Assembly: GCA_009837285.1 (NCBI GenBank)
Contig: VXTU01000083.1
Span: forward strand, 1 to 32,802
Source of the DNA: Chloroflexota bacterium
GTDB lineage: Bacteria > Chloroflexota > Dehalococcoidia > UBA2979
DNA: 32,802 bases
Reading direction: 5' to 3'
Part shown: piece after piece, positions 8,146 to 19,159 of the stretch
How positions within the stretch are numbered: position 1 is the stretch's first letter
Layout of the letters: each line of letters starts with the position of its first letter
Notes under the pieces: model-generated
What the model was told of the DNA's origin: nothing
What the model saw: the letters and a program-made list of their open reading frames with translations, nothing else
Databases searched by the model: none
Program-made: the position numbers and the translations under genes

Positions 8146-9504
8146 CTATGCCGTCCTGAACCCCGAGCCGTACATGATGCTGCCGTAGTGGTTGAAGGAC
8201 CGCCTGGCGGCGGGATCGTCGAACGGGTAGTCGGCGCCGAGCTGCCGCGCGGTGGCGAGGCCGGTCACGAAGCACGTCTCCTGACTGTTGACGAGCGTGT
8301 GGGCGCCGCAGTGCCAGGTCCGCCGCCTGCCCTGGATGAAGCGGAACATGTTCACGAGCAGCACGACGTGTTTCACGTCGTGCACGATGTGCTGGAACCA
8401 CCACCGCTTGACGACCTGCTCCTCGTCGATCGTGCTGTTCGGGTTGTAGGTCACGAGGCACGGCCGGTCGGAGTCGTGAGCCCACGGCTGCTGGTTGTGC
8501 ATGATGTACGTGATCTCGTAGTTGTCCGGCCTGGCCCCGTACTGCTCGATGTGATTGCTGCGCGTGGTCAGCGGCCGCACCTCGTTGTCCGGCAGGACCG
8601 AGGCGTCGGAGTGGACGATCGCGTGGTTGTGCAGCTCGCTCTCGTACCGGATCGACGACAGGATGTGGCGCTCGAGGAACGTCGCGTCGTCGAGCATCAT
8701 CAGCGTCTGGTTCGCGTTGCACGCGAAGATGACCTCGTCGAACGTCTCGCGTGCCCCGTCCTCGTCCTCGACCACCACGGACGAGGCGCCCCGGTACACC
8801 TTCCGGACCGGCCGGTTGAGGTACACCTTGTCGCGGAACCCCGCCGACAGGTGCTCGTAGATCCGCTGCGTCCCACGCTCCCACGTCTGCATCGGCGTGG
8901 CGCGCTCGATGTCGAAGAACTCGAGGTAGCGAGCGAAGAGCGCCGCGGGCATGTCGAACACGTTCGTCGCCATCAGGAAGTTGACGAACATCGGCTTCAG
9001 AATCTTGTAGCGGAAGTCGGCGGAGAATCCGCCGAGGTTCAGCAGCGTGCCCATGCTGATGTAGTTGAACGGGTTGAGCGCGTTCAGGAACCTCGAATGC
9101 GACCGGCTCAGCCAGCCAAACCGGTGGAGACGCCGCAGCAGCCGCTGGAACTTCTCGATCTCGGGTTGCAACTCCTCGCGGATGTCGGAGTCGAAGTCGT
9201 GCGCGTAGACGCCCCCGCGGTAGCGCACGCTGTAGTTGAAGGTGATGTCGAACACCTCGATGCCGAACTGCTCCAGCAGCAGCAGGATGTGGTCGTACAC
9301 GGACGGAATGAGCGCCGTGACGGAGATGTCGAACGGGATGGTGCTGCCGTCGTCCTGCGGCATCTCGGCCGTGACGGCGTTTCCGCCGAGTTGCTCGCGG
9401 GCCTCGTAGAGCCGGAAGTCGAAGCGGTCCGGGTGGTGGTGCAGCGCCCACGCGGCGCCGAGGCCCGAGATGCCCCCACCGATGATGGCGATGCGCCGAG
9501 GCAT
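8146..9504 (-). CDS. FAD/NAD(P)-binding amine-oxidase-like oxidoreductase (COG2907-like), 452 aa
   Basis: The N-terminus is a dinucleotide-binding fold with GGGISG at 9-14, an acidic end to strand 2 (LYEA), and the R-x2-LGGNA motif (36-43) that contacts FAD in the amine oxidase/phytoene desaturase superfamily. The C-terminal 'FVTGLATARQLGADYPFDDP' region resembles the second FAD-contact segment. Length and pattern fit the COG2907 group, which often occurs with DUF1365 and cyclopropane-fatty-acid-synthase-like genes in lipid modification; those partners are absent here. It lies between the threonine aldolase gene (102 nt upstream) and the RND transporter gene (downstream) on the same strand. 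The oxidised substrate cannot be read from sequence; a lipid is plausible given the neighbours. Confidence 0.8.
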   Translation of the reverse strand: MPRRIAIIGGGISGLGAAWALHHHPDRFDFRLYEAREQLGGNAVTAEMPQDDGSTIPFDISVTALIPSVYDHILLLLEQFGIEVFDITFNYSVRYRGGVYAHDFDSDIREELQPEIEKFQRLLRRLHRFGWLSRSHSRFLNALNPFNYISMGTLLNLGGFSADFRYKILKPMFVNFLMATNVFDMPAALFARYLEFFDIERATPMQTWERGTQRIYEHLSAGFRDKVYLNRPVRKVYRGASSVVVEDEDGARETFDEVIFACNANQTLMMLDDATFLERHILSSIRYESELHNHAIVHSDASVLPDNEVRPLTTRSNHIEQYGARPDNYEITYIMHNQQPWAHDSDRPCLVTYNPNSTIDEEQVVKRWWFQHIVHDVKHVVLLVNMFRFIQGRRRTWHCGAHTLVNSQETCFVTGLATARQLGADYPFDDPAARRSFNHYGSIMYGSGFRTA

Positions 9505-9606
9505 GGTGCCCGTCCCGTCGGTCGCTGCGCTCCCAGCCTGCCAGCGTCGCCGGCTGCTGACCAGCGAGCCGGAGCCTGGGCGCGAGCTGCAACCACCGGC
9601 GTGGAA

Positions 9607-13060
<3,454 letters not shown>

Positions 13061-13088
13061 GCGCCGGGGCGGGGCCGAGGATCCTCCG

Positions 13089-14138
13089 ATGACGGGACAT
13101 AACCGGGGGCTCGTCCAGACCGTGCTCGGTCCCATCGAGCCCTCGGCGCTCGGGCCCACGACGACGCACGAGCACCTCCACTGCGACCTCTCGTTCCTGT
13201 TTCGCCCTGCCCGGTACGCGCCGTCCCAGGAGCTCGAGGACGCTTCGATCACCCTCGAGAACCTGGGGTGGGTCCGGCGGCACTACTACAGCAACCACTC
13301 CAACCTCCGGCTCTCGGATGTGGACACCGCCATCCGGGAGGCTCGGATGTACCGCGAGGTCGGGGGCCGCACGATCGTCGACGCGACCACGAGCGGCATC
13401 GGGCGCGACCCCGCCGTGCTCGTCCGGATCGCGCGTGAGTCCGGGGTGCACATCGTCATGGGCGCCGGGTTCTACGTGGATGCGAAGCACCCCGCCGACA
13501 TGGACGCGCGGAGCGTCGAGGATCTGGCCGCCGAGATCGTCGCGGACCTGACGGAAGGCGTCGGCGACACCGGCGTGCAGGCGGGGATCATCGGCGAGGT
13601 CGGCTGCGGCTGGCCGATGACGGCAAACGAGCGCAAGTCGCTGACCGCGTCGGCGGTCGCACAGCAAGAGACCGGCGCGGCGATCCTCATCCACCCCGGA
13701 CGCAACGAGGGCGCGCCGGCGGAGATCCTCGGCGTGCTCGCGGACAGCGGCGCGGACCTGTCGCGGGTGATCATGGGCCACCTCGACCGCACCGTGTTCG
13801 ACTTCGACGTGCTGCGAGGCATCGCCGAGTCGGGGTGCTACATGGAATGGGACCTGTTCGGCAACGAGGGGTCGTACTACCCGCAGGCCGAGATCGACAT
13901 GCCCAGCGACGCGCAGCGGTTGGACCTCATCAAGCGCATCGTCGACGAGGGCTACGGCGACCGTGTCGTGATCGCGCACGACGTCTTCACGAAGCACCGC
14001 CTGGTGACGTACGGCGGGCACGGCTACGGCCACATCCTCCAGAACGTCGTCCCCACGATGCGGCGCAAGGGCTTCTCGGACGACGAGGTCCGGGCGATCA
14101 CGGTCGACAACCCGGCTCACGTCCTCGCCCTCGTCTGA
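13089..14138 (+). CDS. Phosphotriesterase-family hydrolase, closest in motif to animal PTER, 349 aa
   Basis: An amidohydrolase-superfamily TIM barrel with a binuclear metal site: H27-x-H29 (TTHEHLHCD), bridging E170 in GIIGEVGCGWP, H202 (ILIHPGRN), H231 (MGHLDRT) and D298 (AHDVF). A glutamate bridges the metals in place of the carboxylated lysine of true phosphotriesterase, as in the PHP/PTER branch. The blocks GIIGEVGCGWP, IHPGRNEGAP and HLDRT recall vertebrate PTER, for which N-acetyltaurine hydrolysis has been reported; bacterial relatives are mostly uncharacterised. It is not expected to be an organophosphate hydrolase. No signal peptide, so cytoplasmic. The start ATG has CGAGGA about 6 nt upstream, and the gene follows katG by 28 nt. 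The reason for pairing with KatG is not evident. Substrate unknown. Confidence 0.9.
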   Translation: MTGHNRGLVQTVLGPIEPSALGPTTTHEHLHCDLSFLFRPARYAPSQELEDASITLENLGWVRRHYYSNHSNLRLSDVDTAIREARMYREVGGRTIVDATTSGIGRDPAVLVRIARESGVHIVMGAGFYVDAKHPADMDARSVEDLAAEIVADLTEGVGDTGVQAGIIGEVGCGWPMTANERKSLTASAVAQQETGAAILIHPGRNEGAPAEILGVLADSGADLSRVIMGHLDRTVFDFDVLRGIAESGCYMEWDLFGNEGSYYPQAEIDMPSDAQRLDLIKRIVDEGYGDRVVIAHDVFTKHRLVTYGGHGYGHILQNVVPTMRRKGFSDDEVRAITVDNPAHVLALV

Positions 14139-14238
14139 CGGTCGCCACGCCATCGCGTTGACCCGCCGGGTGCGTCTGCCTAGGCTCACGGTGGACACAA
14201 CGACCGCCCGCCTCGACCGGGTGGGGAAGGACGGGGAC

Positions 14239-15399
14239 ATGGACTTCGAGATGCCCGCGGAGGTGCTCGATTTCCGCGCGCAGGTGCAGGACTTCATCGC
14301 CACGCACCGCACGCCCGAGCTCGACGCAGAGATCGCCGAACACCACATCCACGGCTACGGCCCGGCCGCCCAGGCCTTCATGCAATCGATGGCGCGCGAG
14401 GGCCTCGCCGCCGTCGCGTGGCCCGAGGAGTACGGCGGCCAGGGCAAGGGCGCGCTCTTCCTGTGGGCGCTCGCCGAGGAGTGCTCCCGTGAGGGCGTGC
14501 CGTTCGACACCCTGACCTTCATCTCCGTCGGCCCGATGATCATGCGCAACGGCACCGAGGAGCAGAAGCTGGATATCCTCCCGAAGGTGCTGCGCGGCGA
14601 GATCAACTTCGCCATCGGCTACACGGAGCCGAACGCCGGGACGGACCTCGCCTCGCTGCAGACGCGCGCCACGCGCGACGGCGACGAGTGGGTGATCAAC
14701 GGCCAGAAGATCTACACCTCGTCTGCCCACCTCGCGACACATGTGTGGCTGGCCGCGCGCAGCGACCCCGACGCGCCCAAGCACCGCGGCATCTCGACGT
14801 ACGTGCTGCCGCTGAACACGCCGGGCATCACCGTGCGCCCGCTATGGGTGATGGGCGAGGGACGCACCAACGAGACCTTCTACGAGGACGTGCGCATCCC
14901 CGCCGACTCGCTCATCGGCGAGGAGAACCGCGGCTGGTACATCGTCAGCGGCGCGCTCGACCTCGAACGAGTCGCGATCGGCACGTACCGCCCGCTGGAG
15001 AAGACGGTCGAGGACCTGCTGGACCACATCAAGTCCGAACGACCCGAGCTGCAGGGCGACGCCTTCGCCCGCAACGCGGTGGCCGACGCGCTCATGCGCG
15101 TCGAGGTCGCCCGCGCGCTCGCGACGAACAACGCGGCGATGGTGCACAGCGGGCTCATCCCGACGATGGAAGCCTCGATGGGCAAGGTCTGGACATCGGA
15201 CTCGCGCGAACGCATCAACGACGCGTTCATGGACCTGCTCGGCCGCAGCGGCGGCATGCAGGTCGAGGCCGAGGGCGCCCCGCTGGACGGGGAGCTCGAG
15301 GCTGCGTGGCGCAGCGCCCCGCCGGGCAGATTCGGCGGCGGGACCAACGACATCCAGCGACGCATCATCGCCAACCGGGGCCTCGGCCTGCCGCGCTAG
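14239..15399 (+). CDS. Acyl-CoA dehydrogenase, FadE/LCAD-IVD-like, 386 aa
   Basis: FAD enzyme for alpha-beta dehydrogenation of an acyl-CoA. The order is as expected: helical N-domain with WPEEYGG (61-67), the middle beta domain with IGYTEPNAGTDLASLQT (126-142) contacting flavin and substrate, INGQKIYTS, and the C-terminal helical domain ending in GGTNDIQRRIIANRGLGLPR. The catalytic Glu of MCAD (in YEGT) is Gly here. Instead, E243 in ALDLERVAIG aligns with the helix-G base of isovaleryl- and long-chain acyl-CoA dehydrogenases, so the enzyme should be active. Such FadE forms often act on branched, steroid side-chain or other bulky CoA esters. An earlier TTG (14158) is open, but the ATG at 14239 has GAAGGA 7 nt ahead and fits family length. 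Electrons would go to ETF; no etf genes are nearby. Confidence 0.9.
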   Translation: MDFEMPAEVLDFRAQVQDFIATHRTPELDAEIAEHHIHGYGPAAQAFMQSMAREGLAAVAWPEEYGGQGKGALFLWALAEECSREGVPFDTLTFISVGPMIMRNGTEEQKLDILPKVLRGEINFAIGYTEPNAGTDLASLQTRATRDGDEWVINGQKIYTSSAHLATHVWLAARSDPDAPKHRGISTYVLPLNTPGITVRPLWVMGEGRTNETFYEDVRIPADSLIGEENRGWYIVSGALDLERVAIGTYRPLEKTVEDLLDHIKSERPELQGDAFARNAVADALMRVEVARALATNNAAMVHSGLIPTMEASMGKVWTSDSRERINDAFMDLLGRSGGMQVEAEGAPLDGELEAAWRSAPPGRFGGGTNDIQRRIIANRGLGLPR

Positions 15400-15435
15400 C
15401 GAGCGACACGGCTCTCCGGCCGCCGGGGAGCGATC

Positions 15436-16728
15436 GTGGACGCGCCGGACGGGTCACCGACCGTTCCGCCGGGAGGCGTCGCCCGCCGCGCCGTGCGCTC
15501 GCTGGGCTTCCCGCCGTTCCGTTACTTCTGGGCGAGCAACTTCATCGTGGCCATGGGCCTCATGGTGCAGTTCACCGCGCGCGCCTGGCTGGTCGTCCAG
15601 CTCACCGACTCCGCCCTGGTGCTCGGCGCCGTCGAGGCGTCGTGGGCGGTCACGTTCGCGCTGGGGTCGATCCCGATGGGCCTCGTCGCGGACCGCTTCA
15701 ACCGACGTACCCTGCTGCTGATCGACAACGTGGTGGCCGTGCTCGTGGCCCTCACGCTCGGCGTGCTGGTGGTGACGGACCTCGTGGCGGTGTGGCACGT
15801 GTTCGCCGCCTCGCTCGCGGCGGGGTTGTTAGGCGCGGTGCGCTTCCCGGCGAGCCAGGCCATGACTGGCCGGCTCGTGCCCGAGCACCTCTTCATGAAC
15901 GCCACGTCGCTGAACACGGCCAGTCACAGCGTGCCGAGCGTGGTCGGCCCGGCGCTCGGGGGGCTGCTCGTCGGCGGGGTTGGCGTTGGCGTTGTCTACT
16001 TCGCGACATCCGGCGCGCATCTTGCCGCCGCGGTGATGCTGTTCGTCGGCGTCGCGGCGTCGTTCGGCTCGATTGAGCGCGACGACGCGCGCTCCGTGAC
16101 CGCCGACCTGCGAGACGCGATCGCCTACCTGCGAGCCGACGCGCACCTGCTGCGACTGACCGCCGTGATCGTCATGCCATTCGTCCTCGGCTCGTCGTAC
16201 ACGCTGCTGCTCGCGCTGTTCGTCGAGAAGGAGCTGGGCGGGGGCGCGGCGATGTTCGGGTTCCTGAGCGCGTCGCTCGGCGCCGGCGGGGTGATCGGGG
16301 CGATGGTGATCGCGGCGGCGGGACAGTCGAGACAGATCGGCTATCTCATGTTCCTGGGCATCTTCGGTGTCGGCGCGGCCGCGCTGACCTACGGCTTCTC
16401 ACACTGGCTCCCACTGACAGCGCTAGCACTCATGGTCGGCGGCGCCGCGCAGAGCGCGCTCTTCGTTGCCTACGAGACCTTCCTGCTGCTCCGCGTCCCC
16501 GACGAAATGCGAGGCCGCATCATGGGCCTCACCTTCACGATCTTTGCGCTCTTCCCCGTGGGCGCCATCTTCGCGGGGGCGCTGGCTGACCTTGTCGGCC
16601 TCCGCGCCGTCGCCATCCTCGAGGGCGTCGTCGTGCTGGTCCTCGCGCTGTTCGCCTGGCGCTTCGCGCTTCGCCACGTCGCGGGCGCGGCCGACGCCGA
16701 GGTACCAGGTCACCCCGAGGCGATCTGA
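15436..16728 (+). CDS. MFS transporter, MFS_3/EntS-like, 430 aa
   Basis: A 12-helix inner-membrane transporter of the MFS_3 (transmembrane secretion effector/enterobactin exporter) type. The N-terminus SLGFPPFRYFWASNFIVAMGLMVQFTARAWL is the usual first helix of this group, followed by the motif A-like GLVADRFNRRTLLL after helix 2 and a second-half counterpart PDEMRGRIMGL. Length is typical. The GTG start at 15436 has GGGGAG 6 nt before it, and the gene begins 36 nt after the acyl-CoA dehydrogenase gene, so it is probably the last gene of the katG-PTER-FadE run. The substrate is unknown; small-molecule efflux is the family default. It converges on the second acyl-CoA dehydrogenase gene. Confidence 0.85.
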   Translation: MDAPDGSPTVPPGGVARRAVRSLGFPPFRYFWASNFIVAMGLMVQFTARAWLVVQLTDSALVLGAVEASWAVTFALGSIPMGLVADRFNRRTLLLIDNVVAVLVALTLGVLVVTDLVAVWHVFAASLAAGLLGAVRFPASQAMTGRLVPEHLFMNATSLNTASHSVPSVVGPALGGLLVGGVGVGVVYFATSGAHLAAAVMLFVGVAASFGSIERDDARSVTADLRDAIAYLRADAHLLRLTAVIVMPFVLGSSYTLLLALFVEKELGGGAAMFGFLSASLGAGGVIGAMVIAAAGQSRQIGYLMFLGIFGVGAAALTYGFSHWLPLTALALMVGGAAQSALFVAYETFLLLRVPDEMRGRIMGLTFTIFALFPVGAIFAGALADLVGLRAVAILEGVVVLVLALFAWRFALRHVAGAADAEVPGHPEAI

Positions 16729-16766
16729 TCGCGAGGAGGGGCGAGGGAGGCTGTCGGTCACCGATT

Positions 16767-16783
16767 GCGGCGGGCGTCGCCGC
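16767..16783. terminator. Hairpin between convergent MFS and acyl-CoA dehydrogenase genes
   Basis: GCGGCG (16767-16772) pairs with CGCCGC (16778-16783) around a 5-nt loop, in the 59-nt spacer between two convergent genes. There is no T-run, so termination on either strand is only likely from position. Confidence 0.3.
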
Positions 16784-16787
16784 CGCG

Positions 16788-17990
16788 CTACGTCCTCGGC
16801 AGCCCCAGCCCGCGTGTCGCGATGATGTTGCGCTGGATCTCCGAGGTGCCTCCGGCGATCGTCATCGGCACCGAGAACACGTACGACCGTGCGCCCCGCG
16901 CCGCCATCGGCGCCCGCGGGTCGTCCTCGTCCCAGAGGTTCGAGTAAAGGCCGAACGCGTTCGCGGCGGTGCGCGCGATGCGCTGTGTCAGCTCGGTGCC
17001 GAACACCTTGCCCATCGAGGCCTCGTAGTTCGGGACGCGCCCCGCGTCCTGCATCGAGGCGATCCGGAGGCAGAGGTTGTAGTGCACGTCGGCAGCGATG
17101 GCGATCTCCGCGACCTCGCGGCGCAGCGCCGGCGAGCTCGCCACGCGGGAGCGTGCGCGGCCGTCGTCGCTCGCGAGGTAGTCGGCCAGCTCGCGCACGT
17201 CGCGGCGGACGGTGGCCGAGCCGGCGATGCCGGAGCGCTCGAAGTCGAGCGCCGTCGCCCCGACGTACCAGCCGCGGTTCTCCTCGCCGATGCGGTTCTT
17301 GACCGGCACGTGTACGTCCTCGAAGAAACTCTCGTTGAAGCCGTGCTCCCCGCCCATGTTGATGAGCGGGCGGAATTCCACGCCCGGGAGGTCGGTCGGG
17401 ATCAGCAGCGCGCTGATGCCGCGGTGCTTGGGCGCGTCGGGGTCGGTCCGCACGGGCACCCAGAGGTAGTCGGCGAGATGGCCGTTCGAGGTCCAGATCT
17501 TCTGGCCGTTGACCACGTACTCGTCGCCGTCGCGCACGGCGCGCGTCTGCAGCGAGGCGAGGTCGGAACCCGCGCCGGGCTCCGAGAGGCCGGAGTGCAT
17601 GAGCAACTCGCCGCTCACCATGCGCGGCAGGAAGTCGCGTTTCTGCTCCTCGTCGCCGACGAGGATGATCGTCGGGCCGTACTGGATGACGCCGGGGCCG
17701 CCGACGGCCGGCGCGTGCGCCGTCGCCATCTCCTCGCGCAGGATCGTCTGCGCCCAGATGGTGAGGCCGGCGCCGCCGTACTCCTCGGGCCAGTGGGGCG
17801 CGAACCACCTGCGCTCGGCGAGCGCGTTGGTCCAGTCCTCGGCAGCCTGGCGCTCTTCGGGGTCGTCCGAGCGCCGGTCGGCGGCCCAGTTGCCGCCGGG
17901 CGTGCGGTAGCGCTCGGGCAGCTGCGTGTCGAGGAGATCGCGCACCTCGGCGCGGAAGGCGGCCTGCTCCGGGCTGTCGCTCCAGTCCAT
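16788..17990 (-). CDS. Acyl-CoA dehydrogenase, FadE/LCAD-IVD-like, 400 aa
   Basis: A paralogue of the acyl-CoA dehydrogenase at 14239-15399, with shared blocks WPEEYGG, SEPGAGSDLASLQTRAVRDGDE, NGQKIWTS, DPDAPKHRGIS, GEENRGWY and the C-terminal GGTSEIQRNIIATRGLGLPR. It again has Gly where MCAD carries its catalytic Glu, and E251 in ALDFERSGIAG fits the helix-G base. The N-terminal MDWSDSPEQAAFRAEVRDLL is the typical FadE start, and the ATG at 17990 needs no revision. In mycobacteria pairs of such FadE proteins form mixed tetramers on steroid side-chain CoA esters; here both copies keep the base and are convergent, not co-transcribed, so each probably works alone. Cytoplasmic; substrate unknown. 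Confidence 0.9.
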   Translation of the reverse strand: MDWSDSPEQAAFRAEVRDLLDTQLPERYRTPGGNWAADRRSDDPEERQAAEDWTNALAERRWFAPHWPEEYGGAGLTIWAQTILREEMATAHAPAVGGPGVIQYGPTIILVGDEEQKRDFLPRMVSGELLMHSGLSEPGAGSDLASLQTRAVRDGDEYVVNGQKIWTSNGHLADYLWVPVRTDPDAPKHRGISALLIPTDLPGVEFRPLINMGGEHGFNESFFEDVHVPVKNRIGEENRGWYVGATALDFERSGIAGSATVRRDVRELADYLASDDGRARSRVASSPALRREVAEIAIAADVHYNLCLRIASMQDAGRVPNYEASMGKVFGTELTQRIARTAANAFGLYSNLWDEDDPRAPMAARGARSYVFSVPMTIAGGTSEIQRNIIATRGLGLPRT

Positions 17991-18118
17991 GCCGTGACCT
18001 TAGCCGACGCCCGCCGCACCCGCCATGCGCCGCCGAGGCCGCTCGCGGCCGAGCCCTCGGCCTCAGCTGGAGGGGCGGACAGGCCTCCTCGGTGACTCGT
18101 GATGCTTCCGCTGCGTGG

Positions 18119-18135
18119 TAGCATCCCCGCCCGTG
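18119..18135 (+). promoter_or_regulatory. Candidate leaderless promoter and GTG start of the PanE-like gene
   Basis: TAGCAT (18119-18124) lies 8 nt before the GTG at 18133, the spacing expected for a transcript that begins at or next to its start codon. There is no Shine-Dalgarno site before either possible GTG (18115, 18133). The same arrangement recurs at 28290-28307. Confidence 0.4.
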
Positions 18136-19077
18136 GCGACAGTAGCCGTCATCGGAGCGGGGGCGGTCGGCTCCTACTACGGCGCGCGCCTCGCGCAGGC
18201 CGGGCACGACGTGCGCTTCCTCCTCCGCCGCGACTACGACGCCGTCGCCGAGCGCGGCCTGCACATCGAGTCGCACCACGGCGACTTCGCGCTCGAACGC
18301 CCCGCCATCGCACGCGACGCTGCGGCCATCGGGCCCGTCGACTGGGTGCTCTGCGGCCTGAAGACCACCGCGCTCGACCACGCAGCCGCCCTCATCCGCC
18401 CCTGCCTCACGCCCGAGACGCGCGTGCTCGCGATCATGAACGGCCTCGGCGTCGAGGAGAGCCTCGCTGGCTCGCTCGGGACGGAGCACGTCTTCGGCGG
18501 GCTCGCCTTCACCTGCATCAACCGCGGGGAGCCCGGCGTCATCCACCACATCGAGTACGGGCAGGTCGGCATCGCGCACCTCGGCGACGACCCCGCCGAG
18601 CTCGACCGCGCCCTCGCGCTCTGGCAGGACGCGACGGTCGAGATCACGCGGCAGCCTTCCTTGCTGCGAGCGCGCTGGGAGAAGCTCTGCTGGAACGTCC
18701 CGTTCAACGGACTGACCGTCGCCGCTGGCGGCGTCGACACCGAGGTGATCGTCACCGACGCCGCCCTGCGCGCCGAGGCGCGCGCGCTCATGGAGGAGGT
18801 CGTCGCGGCCGGTAATGCCGACCTCGCCGCCGCGGGCAACTCCGAGCGCATCGACGGCGAGGCCGTGATCTCGCGCATGTTCGAGCTCACCGACGTGATG
18901 GGCCCGTACCGCCCCAGCACGCTCATCGACTACCTCGAGGGCCGCGCGATCGAGGTCGACGCCATCTTCGCCGAGCCGGCGCGGCGCGCCCGCGACCTCA
19001 GCGTCTCCGCCCCTCGCATGGAGATGCTGACCGCGCTCCTCGCACGACTCGATCCGGCCAGGGGAGCCGGCGGTTAG
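18133..19077 (+). CDS. Ketopantoate reductase (ApbA/PanE)-like NADP-dependent dehydrogenase, 314 aa
   Basis: The N-terminus is a Rossmann fold beginning ATVAVIGAGAVGSYYGARL (GAGAVG at 8-13) with RR (32-33) after strand 2, which suits NADP. K77 (GLKTT), K184 (RARWEKLCWNVPFNGLT) and the Glu in AIEVDAIF correspond to the conserved catalytic and substrate residues of 2-dehydropantoate 2-reductase, and N187/N192 lie in the hinge segment. The family reduces ketopantoate to pantoate in CoA synthesis, but it has many paralogues of other function, and no panB, panC or coaX lies nearby, so the exact substrate is open. A GTG at 18115 would add six residues; 18133 is preferred because the fold starts there and a TAGCAT box sits just upstream. 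Confidence 0.82.
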   Translation: MATVAVIGAGAVGSYYGARLAQAGHDVRFLLRRDYDAVAERGLHIESHHGDFALERPAIARDAAAIGPVDWVLCGLKTTALDHAAALIRPCLTPETRVLAIMNGLGVEESLAGSLGTEHVFGGLAFTCINRGEPGVIHHIEYGQVGIAHLGDDPAELDRALALWQDATVEITRQPSLLRARWEKLCWNVPFNGLTVAAGGVDTEVIVTDAALRAEARALMEEVVAAGNADLAAAGNSERIDGEAVISRMFELTDVMGPYRPSTLIDYLEGRAIEVDAIFAEPARRARDLSVSAPRMEMLTALLARLDPARGAGG

Positions 19078-19120
19078 CGACCGCGCTCTCCCACACGCCG
19101 CTGGTAGCTCGACCCGCGCG

Positions 19121-19152
19121 TACAATGCCGTCCAATCGACCTTCGACCGAGG
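19121..19152 (+). promoter_or_regulatory. -10 box and ribosome binding site of the 5'-nucleotidase-like gene
   Basis: TACAAT (19121-19126) matches the -10 consensus in five of six positions. A GAGG (19149-19152) lies 7 nt before the GTG at 19160 and decides that start over the TTG at 19154. The -35 is poor. Confidence 0.45.
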
Positions 19153-19159
19153 CTTGCCC

